Part shown: positions 24,839 through 33,834 of the stretch, one piece after another | Position numbering within the stretch: position 1 is the first letter of the stretch | Layout: each line of letters starts with the position of its first letter | From: CAIZGX01 sp044239865 | GTDB taxonomy: Bacteria > Bacteroidota > Bacteroidia > Flavobacteriales_D > Sanyastnellaceae | Length of the DNA: 64,000 nucleotides | Assembly: GCA_044239865.1 (NCBI GenBank) | Contig: JBIIAO010000003.1 | Coordinates: forward strand, 248,001 to 312,000 | Direction of reading: 5' to 3' | The notes under the pieces: generated by a model | What the model saw: only the letters and a program-made list of their open reading frames with translations | The model's database searches: none | What the model was told of the DNA's origin: nothing | Made by a program: the position numbers and the translations under genes

Positions 24839-25701
24839 GTACGATTCGACTTCGACTTCCGCAATTAGGTTTTGAAAAAAATGCCGATGCTTCACGCACG
24901 TTTGTTTTTAAAAGTGAATTTCGTGGTGTAGTGAATTTAGTCTGCTCTGATGAACAGTACATGCAGTCCGTTGAAAAAGGAGTTGCTTTTATTCAGAATG
25001 GCCAGGCAAAAAAAATAGTGTTAAGCCGAATTGTATTGTTTCCGCATCAAGGCCTGACGCCCGAGGGTATTTTCAATTTGTTGAATGAAAAATTCCCCGA
25101 TGCTGCAGTGTTCGCTTTTACAGACGAAAATAACGCGCATTGGATAGGAGCAACACCTGAATTGCTTTTTCAGAAAAGAGGAAACTCTTATTCAACGATT
25201 AGCCTTGCTGGAACAAGGAAGGCTGGAACTCAGGAAGAATGGGGAGTGAAAGAACAGGAAGAGCAGCGTCTTGTGACCGAGTTCATTCAAGAGGAATTGA
25301 AATCGATTGGTGCGGCAAATATTCTATGTAACGAATTGCACACGCGTAATGCAGGTTCAATTGAGCACTTGTGTAATGAAATTTCGTTTAATTACGAGGG
25401 CGATTGGAAGGATGTGATGAACACTCTTCATCCGACTCCTGCTGTCTGCGGAATGCTTAGAGAGCAAGCCAAGAGAATCATTGAAGATTTGGAGATTCAC
25501 GATAGAGAATATTATACAGGCCTCATTGGAATTGAACAGGGAGACAATGCCGACGTGTATGTCATATTACGTTGTTTGAAATATAGCGAGCGTATGCTTC
25601 ATGTTTTTGTGGGCGCAGGAATTACAGAGGGAAGTGTTCCAGCATTCGAAGCACGCGAAACCCGATGGAAAGCAGATTCTCTGACTAACGTTATTTTTTG
25701 A
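24835..25701 (+). CDS. menF: Isochorismate synthase, short form
   Basis: 288 residues from ATG 24835, in ATGA overlap with the thioesterase gene. Converts chorismate to isochorismate, the entry step of menaquinone synthesis. Chorismate-binding fold: KIVLSRIVLF, WIGATPELLF, STISLAGTRKAG, EEQRLVTEFI, LHPTPAVCGM, HDREYYTGLIG and FVGAGITEGSVP, with the metal-binding acids in place. It is shorter than typical isochorismate synthases because much of the N-terminal beta-sandwich region is absent or reduced; the catalytic half is complete. Confidence 0.94.
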   Translation: MSTIRLRLPQLGFEKNADASRTFVFKSEFRGVVNLVCSDEQYMQSVEKGVAFIQNGQAKKIVLSRIVLFPHQGLTPEGIFNLLNEKFPDAAVFAFTDENNAHWIGATPELLFQKRGNSYSTISLAGTRKAGTQEEWGVKEQEEQRLVTEFIQEELKSIGAANILCNELHTRNAGSIEHLCNEISFNYEGDWKDVMNTLHPTPAVCGMLREQAKRIIEDLEIHDREYYTGLIGIEQGDNADVYVILRCLKYSERMLHVFVGAGITEGSVPAFEARETRWKADSLTNVIF

Positions 25702-25732
25702 CATTTGAACGATTCATTCGTCGCGGTGTTTC

Positions 25733-25740
25733 TATCTTCG
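25733..25740 (+). promoter_or_regulatory. -7-like box inside the menaquinone operon, ahead of menD
   Basis: TATCTTCG (TAnnTTYG) ends eight bases before the menD ATG at 25749 and lies in the 47-base gap after menF. It may be an internal promoter. Confidence 0.35.
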
Positions 25741-25748
25741 TGGCCCAC

Positions 25749-27413
25749 ATGAAAATCTCTTCGAAAAAAGTTGTGTCAGAACTTATGGGCGCCTTGAAAG
25801 GCGCATCCATTGCTGACGTAATTATTACACCAGGTTCTCGAAATGCACCGTTCAGTATTTCGCTTGCGAACGACTCTTTTTTTCAATTGCACTCCATTGT
25901 CGATGAGCGTTCTGCGGCATTTTTCGCATTGGGCCTTTCACAACAAACGAAGAAACCAACAGTGCTGATTTGCACAAGTGGAACAGCCTTGTTGAACTAT
26001 GCCCCTGCCATTGCAGAGGCCTATTACCAGAGAATTCCTTTGCTAGTCATTTCAGCCGACAGACCCGAAGAGTGGATAGATAGAGGCGAAGGACAAAGCA
26101 TTCGTCAGAACAATGTCTTTCAGAATTACGCGGATTACTCGGCGTGTTTAATTGCTGATGAGAAGGAAGGTTCCGTTCAAAACAAAGAAATCATTCAGGA
26201 TACATTTCAATATCTGATTTCGAACAACGGTCCCGTTCATTTGAACGTTCCGTTTCAAGAACCTTTATACGAATTAATCGACTGCGAAGAACTTCCTTCA
26301 TTTCAATTTGAAACGAAAGAGAATGCGATGGACGCGTTGAAAGAAGTGGACGAAAGTCTTGAAATAATTCAGCAAGCGGAGAGAATAATGATCCTTATCG
26401 GACAGCACGTTTATGAAGACTTCTCGAAGGAACTGCAACAATTCAATCAGCTGCAACAAGTTATTGTTCTAACTGAAACGCATGCCAATGTGAACATTGA
26501 AAACGCCTTTCCTTGCATCGATCGTATAATAATGGGACTGGACGGAAACGCCCAGCAGGCCTTGTCTCCAAATGTTTTGATTACAGTTGGAACGAATATT
26601 ATCTCAAGAAAGATCAAGGCGATTTTAAGAAAATCAAAGCCAAAGCATATTCAAGTGGGGTTGAATGAAAGGAAGATGGACACATTTGATTGTCTTGAAC
26701 TTCAATGCAATCTTACTCCACAAGATTTTTTCAATTCATTGAAAGAGATTGAAAGTAAGTCTGAGTGGAAGAACAACATACTTTCCATTCAAGAAAATCA
26801 AATCAAGCAAGTTGAAGCGTGGTTGCCAAGTGCTCCGTTTTCCGATTTAACTGTTTTTTCTTCTTTGTTGAAGTCTATTCCAGATGGAACGGACGTGCAG
26901 ATGGGAAACAGTTCGGTGGTTCGATACATTCAACTTTTCAATCAGAATAAAAACTTAACTTATTTTGGAAACCGAGGTGTAGCAGGGATTGACGGTTCTA
27001 CGAGTACCGCCATTGGCGCGGCATGGAAGACGAAGAAGCCTACACTACTTATTTCAGGAGATCTTTCGTTTCACTACGACAGCAATGCCTTTTGGAACAA
27101 CTATCTTTCAAATGAATTGAAAGTGATTGTGATCAACAACGGCGGTGGTGGTATTTTTCGAATCATCGACGGCTCGAAAGACACCGCGCATCTCGAACAG
27201 TTTTTCGAAACAGTTCACAGTAGCAAATCCATCAAGGGCATTGCTGATTTATACAATTTGAATTATTTCAGCGCAGCGAATAATGATGAATTGATTCAGA
27301 CACTACCTTTGTTTTTCAATCAGAACAACGTTTCTGTGTTGGAAATATTTACACCGAAAGAAGATAATCCGAAGGCATTAGACGCCTTCTTTCAACATAC
27401 AAAAAAGATATGA
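25749..27413 (+). CDS. menD: 2-succinyl-5-enolpyruvyl-6-hydroxy-3-cyclohexene-1-carboxylate synthase
   Basis: 554 residues from ATG 25749; an upstream in-frame TTG overlapping the menF stop is a less likely start. Thiamine-diphosphate enzyme that condenses isochorismate with 2-oxoglutarate. N-terminal Pyr domain with TPGSRNAPFS and the cofactor-activating Glu53 in SIVDERSAAFF; C-terminal PP domain with GDLSFHYDSNAF and NNGGGGIFRI binding the diphosphate and Mg2+. Length is normal. Ends in ATGA overlap with menB. Confidence 0.96.
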   Translation: MKISSKKVVSELMGALKGASIADVIITPGSRNAPFSISLANDSFFQLHSIVDERSAAFFALGLSQQTKKPTVLICTSGTALLNYAPAIAEAYYQRIPLLVISADRPEEWIDRGEGQSIRQNNVFQNYADYSACLIADEKEGSVQNKEIIQDTFQYLISNNGPVHLNVPFQEPLYELIDCEELPSFQFETKENAMDALKEVDESLEIIQQAERIMILIGQHVYEDFSKELQQFNQLQQVIVLTETHANVNIENAFPCIDRIIMGLDGNAQQALSPNVLITVGTNIISRKIKAILRKSKPKHIQVGLNERKMDTFDCLELQCNLTPQDFFNSLKEIESKSEWKNNILSIQENQIKQVEAWLPSAPFSDLTVFSSLLKSIPDGTDVQMGNSSVVRYIQLFNQNKNLTYFGNRGVAGIDGSTSTAIGAAWKTKKPTLLISGDLSFHYDSNAFWNNYLSNELKVIVINNGGGGIFRIIDGSKDTAHLEQFFETVHSSKSIKGIADLYNLNYFSAANNDELIQTLPLFFNQNNVSVLEIFTPKEDNPKALDAFFQHTKKI

Positions 27414-28228
27414 TTGCACAGTGGACATCCATTAAAGAATACGAGGATATTCGATTTGAATTCTTCGAAGGAATTGCGAAAATAACCATCAATAGACCGC
27501 AGGTTTACAACGCGTTCAGACCACAGACGAACGTAGAAATGATTGAGGCCATGGACATTTGTCGCGAGCGTCAGGACATTGCTGTTGTTGTTTTAACCGG
27601 TGAAGGCGACAAAGCATTTTGTAGCGGTGGAGATCAGAATGTAAAAGGTGTTGGAGGTTACGTTGACGAGCGCGGAGTTCCAAGATTGAACGTTTTGGAT
27701 TTACACAAGCGCATTCGCGAACTGCCTAAGCCTGTCATTGCTATGGTGAACGGATATGCAATCGGCGGCGGACACGTGCTACACGTTGTGTGTGATTTAA
27801 CCATTGCTTCTGACAATGCGCGTTTCGGACAAACAGGTCCGAAGGTTGGTAGCTTCGATGCTGGATTTGGTTCAAGCTATTTGGCTAGACAGGTCGGTCA
27901 GAAAAAAGCGAGAGAGATTTGGTTCTTGTGCGAACAATACACCGCCGCAGAAGCAGAAGCTATGGGCATGGTGAATAAAGTGGTAAAGTTGGAAGACTTA
28001 GAAGCGACGACCGTTCAATGGTGCAAGACCATTATGAAAAGAAGTCCGTTGGCGATTCGTATGATTAAACGCGGATTGAACGCAGAACTAGACGGTCAGC
28101 GCGGATTGATGGAATTCGCAGGTGATGCGACATTACTATATTATTTGACTGAAGAAGCACAAGAAGGGAAGAAGGCATTCTTGGAAAAACGAGATCCCGA
28201 CTTCCAACAATTTCCGAAGTTTCCATAA
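27410..28228 (+). CDS. menB: 1,4-Dihydroxy-2-naphthoyl-CoA synthase
   Basis: 272 residues of the crotonase superfamily; cyclises o-succinylbenzoyl-CoA. Motifs: NRPQVYNAFRPQT, GDKAFCSGGDQ (oxyanion hole), GYAIGGGHVLHVVCDLTIA, and FGQTGPKVGSFDAGFGSSYL, closely matching the well-studied E. coli-type enzyme that uses bicarbonate as catalytic base (the conserved Gly in FDAG is present). Overlaps menD by four bases and menA by one (TAATG). Confidence 0.97.
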   Translation: MIAQWTSIKEYEDIRFEFFEGIAKITINRPQVYNAFRPQTNVEMIEAMDICRERQDIAVVVLTGEGDKAFCSGGDQNVKGVGGYVDERGVPRLNVLDLHKRIRELPKPVIAMVNGYAIGGGHVLHVVCDLTIASDNARFGQTGPKVGSFDAGFGSSYLARQVGQKKAREIWFLCEQYTAAEAEAMGMVNKVVKLEDLEATTVQWCKTIMKRSPLAIRMIKRGLNAELDGQRGLMEFAGDATLLYYLTEEAQEGKKAFLEKRDPDFQQFPKFP

Positions 28229-29121
28229 TGGTGAAACATTGGATAACCGCTATGCGCTTGCGAACGCTTCCTTTAGCAGCCGCAGGTATTCTGGCTGGTA
28301 GCGCGGGATTGAAGCCCGAAACTTTTTCGTCTTCGATTTTTCTATTGGCTTTGTTAACCGCATTGGCCTTGCAGATTTTTTCGAATTTAGCAAACGACTA
28401 CGGCGATTTCCAAAACGGTGCAGATGGGAAAGACCGCGTGGGGCCGGCCCGAATGGTTCAAAGTGGAAATATTTCTGCAGAACAAATGAAGCGCGGGCTC
28501 TATGTTTCAGGTGCCATAGCATTCGCATTGGGTGTTCTATTGTTGAATGAAGTTTTTGTGATGAAACGAAACTGGCTGGGGTTCGGAATTTATTTAGGCG
28601 TTGGAATCTCTGCTATCTGGGCGGCATTCAGATATACAGCTGGAAAGAATCCATATGGATACAAAGGCCTCGGCGATTTGTTTGTCTTCTTGTTTTTCGG
28701 AGTTGTCTCCGTATTGTCAATGTCTTATTTTTTATCCGGAAAGGTTGGCGTAATCGCTGTTTTGAATACTGTAATCGTAGGAATGCTAAGCATGGCTGTG
28801 CTTCATCTGAATAACCTTCGCGATCATGTTTCCGACGCGAAAGCGGGCAAACATTCCCTTGTTGTAAAGCTCGGTTTTGAAAAAGGAAAGAAGCTGCACT
28901 TTGTTTGGTTGTGTGCTGCATTTATTGCCGCGGTCATTGAAGTATTCATCACACCCGCGCATTACGCATTCTATTTGCTCCCTTTTGTAATACTTGTGGT
29001 GCATGCAAAAAAAGTTTATTCCTGCACGAATCCGCAACTTCTCGATTCTGAATTGAAGAAAGTGGCCCTTTCAACTTTTGCAATTGCTTTGCTTCTACTT
29101 ATTTTTTTACCGAACGTTTAA
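28228..29121 (+). CDS. menA: 1,4-Dihydroxy-2-naphthoate prenyltransferase
   Basis: 297-residue inner-membrane UbiA-family prenyltransferase; attaches the polyprenyl tail to DHNA. About eight or nine hydrophobic helices. The first Mg-diphosphate motif is NDYGDFQNGADG near residue 53-65, the second NLRDHVSDAKAGK near 190-202. Start overlaps the menB stop. The next gene begins 21 bases later with its own promoter box. Confidence 0.96.
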   Translation: MVKHWITAMRLRTLPLAAAGILAGSAGLKPETFSSSIFLLALLTALALQIFSNLANDYGDFQNGADGKDRVGPARMVQSGNISAEQMKRGLYVSGAIAFALGVLLLNEVFVMKRNWLGFGIYLGVGISAIWAAFRYTAGKNPYGYKGLGDLFVFLFFGVVSVLSMSYFLSGKVGVIAVLNTVIVGMLSMAVLHLNNLRDHVSDAKAGKHSLVVKLGFEKGKKLHFVWLCAAFIAAVIEVFITPAHYAFYLLPFVILVVHAKKVYSCTNPQLLDSELKKVALSTFAIALLLLIFLPNV

Positions 29122-29131
29122 GTTCGAATAG

Positions 29132-29139
29132 TATATTTG
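29132..29139 (+). promoter_or_regulatory. -7 box of the membrane protein gene at 29143
   Basis: TATATTTG, an exact TAnnTTTG, ends three bases before the ATG. A transcript from it would begin at or beside the start codon. Confidence 0.5.
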
Positions 29140-29142
29140 AAC

Positions 29143-30255
29143 ATGGCTTCAAGCAGAGAAATTAAGGGGATTGCTATATCATATCTATTGGCTATTGTAG
29201 GTACAATTTTATCTAACGAAACATTCGTCTTAAAAGATATCTTGTATGTCTTAAAGTCAACCCCACCTTACAGAAACACTCAAGAGATTTATTTCATTTG
29301 GTTTGGATTTTTTCCCGCGCTGTTTCTTTTTTTGAACGGGTATACGATGATCCTCGCCTTTAAATCAAAGAAGCAGAGTAGAAGCCGATTAATGGGCCAT
29401 TACAGTAGAAGAGGGTTAGTGCTTCTTGTGCTTGGTTTATTTTTTATTGGTTTTTGGCCTGCGAATATTCTCATTATTGCAGGTGTTTGCTTTTTTGTTT
29501 CGCCGCTATTTATTCGATGGGAATCTATTCTTCTTCAGATTTTACTGTTTTCAGTAATTCTTTTATCAACTGTTTTAGGAAGTATCGATGTTCCTATTTA
29601 CCCTTCTTTTTCAGGGATTAAAATTCTCGACGCCAACTTCATGAATATTGTCGGCTTTTTGTTTTTTAACGGCTACTATTCTGTCCTTCCTTGGATCTCA
29701 TTTTTCATTTTAGGAATAGTATACGGTAAGTCTCATGTAAAGGTGAAAGGTTGGCTTCCACCGATTGCACTCTTGGGTGCAGGAATTATGATAGGTGGTA
29801 TCGTTGTTCAGCCATTTCTCAATAATATGTTCGGAGATATTGGCGAATTGAATGTTTTCTCGAGTGAAATCTTGAGCCTTCGCTTTCATAGTTTTTCTTT
29901 TATACTGTTTGAATCTGGGCTTGTTTTAATGGCCGTAAGTGCGATAAATTATTTCGGGAAGAAATGGAATGAAACAGTAGGAGGTGCAAAAATCATTGGA
30001 TGGATTGATCGCTTCTCGTCTTCAAAATACACGCTGTATTTTTTCGTGTGTTTAGAAACAGGCGTCCTGTGGTCATTGGTGAAGGGAGGAAATCAAGCTC
30101 GAATATATTGGTTTAAATCGATCTGGATTCTAATTCCAACATCTTTAGCAATGATGGCGTTGTCATTTTTACTGGTGCTTTGGTGGAAGAAAAAAGTCAC
30201 AGACAAAGCCCCTGTGGAATGGCTGCTCAAGAACATTTCAGGTTCTAGAAAATGA
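29143..30255 (+). CDS. Polytopic membrane protein, acyltransferase/DUF418-like, embedded in the men operon
   Basis: 370 residues with about ten hydrophobic helices. The first helices and the loop LMGHYSRRGLVLLVLGLFFIG resemble the membrane acyltransferase superfamily that includes heparan-alpha-glucosaminide N-acetyltransferase and DUF418 proteins; I see no unambiguous catalytic motif. It sits between menA and menC and its stop overlaps the menC start by four bases. Its job in menaquinone synthesis, if any, is unknown. I chose ATG 29143 over TTG 29137 because the TTG is part of a perfect -7 box. Confidence 0.7.
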   Translation: MASSREIKGIAISYLLAIVGTILSNETFVLKDILYVLKSTPPYRNTQEIYFIWFGFFPALFLFLNGYTMILAFKSKKQSRSRLMGHYSRRGLVLLVLGLFFIGFWPANILIIAGVCFFVSPLFIRWESILLQILLFSVILLSTVLGSIDVPIYPSFSGIKILDANFMNIVGFLFFNGYYSVLPWISFFILGIVYGKSHVKVKGWLPPIALLGAGIMIGGIVVQPFLNNMFGDIGELNVFSSEILSLRFHSFSFILFESGLVLMAVSAINYFGKKWNETVGGAKIIGWIDRFSSSKYTLYFFVCLETGVLWSLVKGGNQARIYWFKSIWILIPTSLAMMALSFLLVLWWKKKVTDKAPVEWLLKNISGSRK

Positions 30256-31247
30256 GATGGATATTTTCTCATCGAATACTTCAGTTCAATAAACCGGCGA
30301 AAACAAGTCGAGATGTTCTTAAAGAACGCGACAGTTGGATGCTGCAATTAGTAGATTCTGATGGAATTGTATTGGGTGAAGGAGAAGTTGCTCCATTGTG
30401 GGGATTAAGCAAGGAAACGAAAGAAGAAGTCTTGTCTGAGTTAGATCGCATAACCAACATAGAACATAGCACAGAAGTGTCTTCATACGTTTCTTCAGTG
30501 CAATGCGCCATAGATGCGGCACTCGCAGGCTTTTATTCGAAACAAATAGATTTTCCTTTCCTGTCGAAAAATGAATTGAGTGCCATTCCAATCAATGGAC
30601 TCATTTGGATGGATGATATTGAAGCAATGCGAATAGAAGCGAGACGAAAATTCGACGAAGGAAGCAGATGCATTAAATTGAAAATTGGAGCATTGAATTT
30701 CACCGAAGAATTGAATTTGATTCGTGAAATTCGTTCGTGGGGAAGTGAAGAGGAGCTTACTATTCGAGTAGATGCAAACGGCGCTTTCGCGCTGGAAGAC
30801 GCAATGAATAAATTGAATCAGCTTTCGGAATTCAAACTGCACAGCATTGAGCAACCCATTAAGGCGGGGCAGTTAGAGAACATGTTTAAATTGTGCGCTG
30901 AGTCGCCTGTTCCCGTTGCTTTCGATGAAGAACTGATTGAATGTAATTCAGAAGATTTTGAACCGTTTCTACATATAGGTAAACCCGCTTATTTGGTGGT
31001 GAAGCCTTCGTTGCACGGCGGATATACTGCCGCAGAAAACTGGAAGGCATGGGCCGATAAGCATGGAATAGGTTTTTGGATAACCTCTTCATTAGAAAGC
31101 AATGTTGGGTTGAATCATCTTGCGAATTGGGTGTGTAAAATGAAGTTGGAAGGTGTTCAAGGATTGGGCACTGGTAGCTTATTCAGCAACAACAGTGAAG
31201 CCAAGTGGAGGGTAGAGGGTGAATTACTTATTCCAATTGAATCATGA
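30252..31247 (+). CDS. menC: o-Succinylbenzoate synthase
   Basis: 331 residues, enolase superfamily; dehydrates SHCHC to o-succinylbenzoate. Visible: KLKIGALNF (catalytic Lys of the KxK), VDANGAF (metal Asp), SIEQP (metal Glu), AFDEEL (metal Asp) and VVKPSLHGG (second catalytic Lys), all in the order of the barrel strands. ATGA overlap upstream and four-base overlap with menE downstream. Confidence 0.95.
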   Translation: MRWIFSHRILQFNKPAKTSRDVLKERDSWMLQLVDSDGIVLGEGEVAPLWGLSKETKEEVLSELDRITNIEHSTEVSSYVSSVQCAIDAALAGFYSKQIDFPFLSKNELSAIPINGLIWMDDIEAMRIEARRKFDEGSRCIKLKIGALNFTEELNLIREIRSWGSEEELTIRVDANGAFALEDAMNKLNQLSEFKLHSIEQPIKAGQLENMFKLCAESPVPVAFDEELIECNSEDFEPFLHIGKPAYLVVKPSLHGGYTAAENWKAWADKHGIGFWITSSLESNVGLNHLANWVCKMKLEGVQGLGTGSLFSNNSEAKWRVEGELLIPIES

Positions 31248-32197
31248 TCAACCTTGCACTTTCGGGAAGCGATATGATTTTGGCTTACGCTGAAATTGAA
31301 AAAGAATGGAACGAATCGGAATTCATTTCGTTTCAAACCTCCGGATCTACGGGAACTCCCAAGGTGATCACATTTACCAAGGAGCAGGTCATTCGTTCTG
31401 CGCAACGAACAGCGTTGTTTTTCAACCTAAATAAAAATGCAGAAGTATTCTGTGCATTGCCGCCGATTTATGTCGCGGGAAAAATGATGGCACTGCGCTC
31501 AATCATAAATGAATGGGACCTCACTTGGCAAACGCCTTCAACGCATCCTGAAATATCTTTAAGCTATGATTTTGCTGCGTTCACGTCGCAGCAGTGTGTT
31601 GAAATAATCGGAAGCACACCATCCTCTTTGAATCAAATCAAAAACATTTTACTCGGAGGCGGTCCCATTTCAGAGCAAATTATTCAATTCGCAAATGGTA
31701 TCACTTCAAATATTTGGGAGGGATACGGCATGACCGAAACCCTTACTCACGTGGCTATGCGTGACGTGAAGGTGGAGAAGTATTTTAATCCGCTTAAAGG
31801 TGTTCAATTCTCTCAAGGTGAAAAAGGAAATTTAGTCATTGAAGATTCTTTTTTGAATCTTCCTGCCTTCGCAACAAACGATATTGTTGAATTTGTGGAA
31901 GAAAGATTTGTGGTGAAGGGAAGATTGGATCATGTGATTATCTCCGGTGGAGTGAAATTATTTCCGGAAGAAATTGAAGGAATGCTTTCGATAGTTATTT
32001 TTCAACCTTACTATATTTCTTCGATGCCCGATGAAGTTCTCGGACAAAAAATCGTATTGGTGGTCGAAGGAGATCCCCAAGATTTCCAATTAGAAAAAAT
32101 AAATCAATTGAATATGGGCATTCGCAAACCAAGAGAAATAATTTTTAAACCGAAGTTCAATCGAACCGCTAGCGGTAAAATCATTCGTGAATCATGA
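31244..32197 (+). CDS. menE: o-Succinylbenzoate-CoA ligase, short form
   Basis: 317 residues, AMP-forming acyl-CoA synthetase. P-loop QTSGSTGTPKVI near residue 31-42, GGGPISEQ, WEGYGMTETLTHVA (A5 motif), VKGRLDHVIISGGVKLFPEEIE (A7/A8 hinge, split) and the catalytic Lys near the end in RTASGKIIRES. It is much shorter than E. coli MenE (about 450) because the N-terminal portion is reduced, a known trend in Bacteroidetes MenE. Activates o-succinylbenzoate for MenB. Confidence 0.93.
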   Translation: MINLALSGSDMILAYAEIEKEWNESEFISFQTSGSTGTPKVITFTKEQVIRSAQRTALFFNLNKNAEVFCALPPIYVAGKMMALRSIINEWDLTWQTPSTHPEISLSYDFAAFTSQQCVEIIGSTPSSLNQIKNILLGGGPISEQIIQFANGITSNIWEGYGMTETLTHVAMRDVKVEKYFNPLKGVQFSQGEKGNLVIEDSFLNLPAFATNDIVEFVEERFVVKGRLDHVIISGGVKLFPEEIEGMLSIVIFQPYYISSMPDEVLGQKIVLVVEGDPQDFQLEKINQLNMGIRKPREIIFKPKFNRTASGKIIRES

Positions 32198-32772
32198 AAA
32201 TAATATTTGCCTCAGGAAATAAAAACAAACTTCAAGAGATTCAAGCTGCTTTACCATCAGGCATTGAAGTGGTTTCTATGCGTGACTTAGGCGTTCTCGA
32301 AGAGATTCCAGAAACGACAGGGACTTTGGAAGGCAATGCCGAACAAAAAGCTCGATTCGTTTTTGAAAAAACAGGAATTGCATGTTTTTCAGACGATACA
32401 GGATTGGAGATTGAGGCGTTGAATGGAAGACCCGGCGTAGATTCGGCCATTTACGCCGGAGAACCTCGCTCTAATGAACGGAACATTGAAAAGGTATTGA
32501 ATGAAATGAAAGGTCAGACCAACAGGAATGCGCAGTTCAGATCGGTCTTTTGCTATTGTTCCGAAGCGGGTACTTTTTATTTCGAAGGAATAGTGAAAGG
32601 GAAATTAGGGGTTGAAATTCGCGGGACGGACGGTTTTGGGTACGACGGGATCTTTCATCCAGATGGAAATTCACGAACATTCGCTGAAATGACCATTGAA
32701 GAAAAGAAATTGTTGAGTCATCGAGCGAAAGCCCTTAAAAAGTTCCTGGAATTTATCGCGCGCAACTCATAG
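32194..32772 (+). CDS. rdgB: Non-canonical purine NTP pyrophosphatase (ITPase/XTPase)
   Basis: 192 residues; hydrolyses ITP, dITP and XTP to protect DNA and RNA. Family motifs: FASGNKNKLQEI at the N-terminus, FSDDTGLEIEALNGRPGVDSA (split as one active-site block), FGYDGIFHPDG and SHRAKALKKF. It overlaps menE by four bases (ATGA), a housekeeping passenger of the men operon. Confidence 0.96.
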   Translation: MKIIFASGNKNKLQEIQAALPSGIEVVSMRDLGVLEEIPETTGTLEGNAEQKARFVFEKTGIACFSDDTGLEIEALNGRPGVDSAIYAGEPRSNERNIEKVLNEMKGQTNRNAQFRSVFCYCSEAGTFYFEGIVKGKLGVEIRGTDGFGYDGIFHPDGNSRTFAEMTIEEKKLLSHRAKALKKFLEFIARNS

Positions 32773-32782
32773 CACTTATGTG

Positions 32783-32790
32783 TATTTTTG
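32783..32790 (+). promoter_or_regulatory. -7 box of accA
   Basis: TATTTTTG (exact TAnnTTTG) lies 11 bases after the rdgB stop and ends 18 bases before the accA ATG. No clear -33 element. Confidence 0.55.
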
Positions 32791-32808
32791 TCCTTCCAAA
32801 CTGAAACT

Positions 32809-33765
32809 ATGGAAATTTATTTAGAATTTGAATCCCCGATAAAAGAGCTTCGTCAGCAAATAGAGAAGTTAAGAGAAAGTGAAAAGAAGAATGGGGTAGA
32901 TGTGCACGCAGCTATTGAAGATTTAGAGCGCGCAGTCACAGAAAAAACCAACGAAATTTATTCGAATCTAACCCCTTGGCAACGCGTGTTGGTAAGCCGT
33001 CATCCGGAAAGACCCTACACCCTTCAATACATTGAGACAATGACAGAAGGCACTTGGGTTGAACAGCACGGCGACCGCACAGTTAAAGACGATAAAGCCA
33101 TGGTTGGCGGGTTCGGCTCTATTGACGGAAGAAGTGTCATGTTCATTGGTCAGCAAAAAGGAGCGAATACGAAAATGCGTTCATATCGAAACTTCGGTAT
33201 GGCCAACCCAGAAGGATATCGCAAGGCGCTTCGATTAATGAAGTTGGCCGAGAAATTCAATAAACCTATTGTTACCCTTATCGATACTCCAGGTGCATTT
33301 CCGGGATTGGAAGCAGAGGAACGCGGACAAGGCGAGGCCATTGCAAGAAATTTATTCGAAATGATGCGCTTGAAGGTTCCTGTAATATGTATCATAATTG
33401 GCGAAGGTGCATCTGGTGGTGCATTGGGAATAGGTATTGGTGATCGCGTGTTTATGTTGGAAAACACCTGGTACTCCGTAATTTCTCCCGAGTCTTGTTC
33501 TACCATTTTATGGAGAAACACAGACCACAAGATAGAAGCAGCATCAGCACTGAAACTCACGGCTGACGATATGTTTGCGAATAAGTTGGTCGATGGAATT
33601 GTACGTGAACCCCTTGGTGGAGCTCACAACAATCCAGAGGCCGCTACCCAGCACTTGAAGGAAGCTATTATCAATGCCTTAAATGATTTGGAGAAGTTAG
33701 GAGTAGAAGAACGCACCCAGCAACGAATTGAAAAATTCTGCGCAATGGGAGTGGTTCAACAATAA
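32809..33765 (+). CDS. accA: Acetyl-CoA carboxylase carboxyltransferase subunit alpha
   Basis: 318 residues from ATG 32809. Transfers the carboxyl group from biotin to acetyl-CoA, the first step of fatty acid synthesis. Blocks: LEFESPIKELRQQIEKL, WQRVLVSRHPERPYTLQYI, FGSIDGRSVMFIGQQKG, LIDTPGAFPGLEAEERGQGEAI (oxyanion region, split) and IIGEGASGGALGIGIGDRV. accD is not in the window. It has its own promoter box and a real leader, so it may be transcribed apart from the men operon. Confidence 0.97.
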   Translation: MEIYLEFESPIKELRQQIEKLRESEKKNGVDVHAAIEDLERAVTEKTNEIYSNLTPWQRVLVSRHPERPYTLQYIETMTEGTWVEQHGDRTVKDDKAMVGGFGSIDGRSVMFIGQQKGANTKMRSYRNFGMANPEGYRKALRLMKLAEKFNKPIVTLIDTPGAFPGLEAEERGQGEAIARNLFEMMRLKVPVICIIIGEGASGGALGIGIGDRVFMLENTWYSVISPESCSTILWRNTDHKIEAASALKLTADDMFANKLVDGIVREPLGGAHNNPEAATQHLKEAIINALNDLEKLGVEERTQQRIEKFCAMGVVQQ

Positions 33766-33801
33766 TTTGAATTTGAGTATTGTAGAGTGAATATTTGATT
33801 G

Positions 33802-33809
33802 TAAATTCG
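33802..33809 (+). promoter_or_regulatory. -7-like box of the OmpA/TPR lipoprotein gene
   Basis: TAAATTCG (TAnnTTYG) ends 25 bases before the ATG at 33835. Confidence 0.4.
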
Positions 33810-33834
33810 TGCCCATTATAAATAAGCTGAAAAA

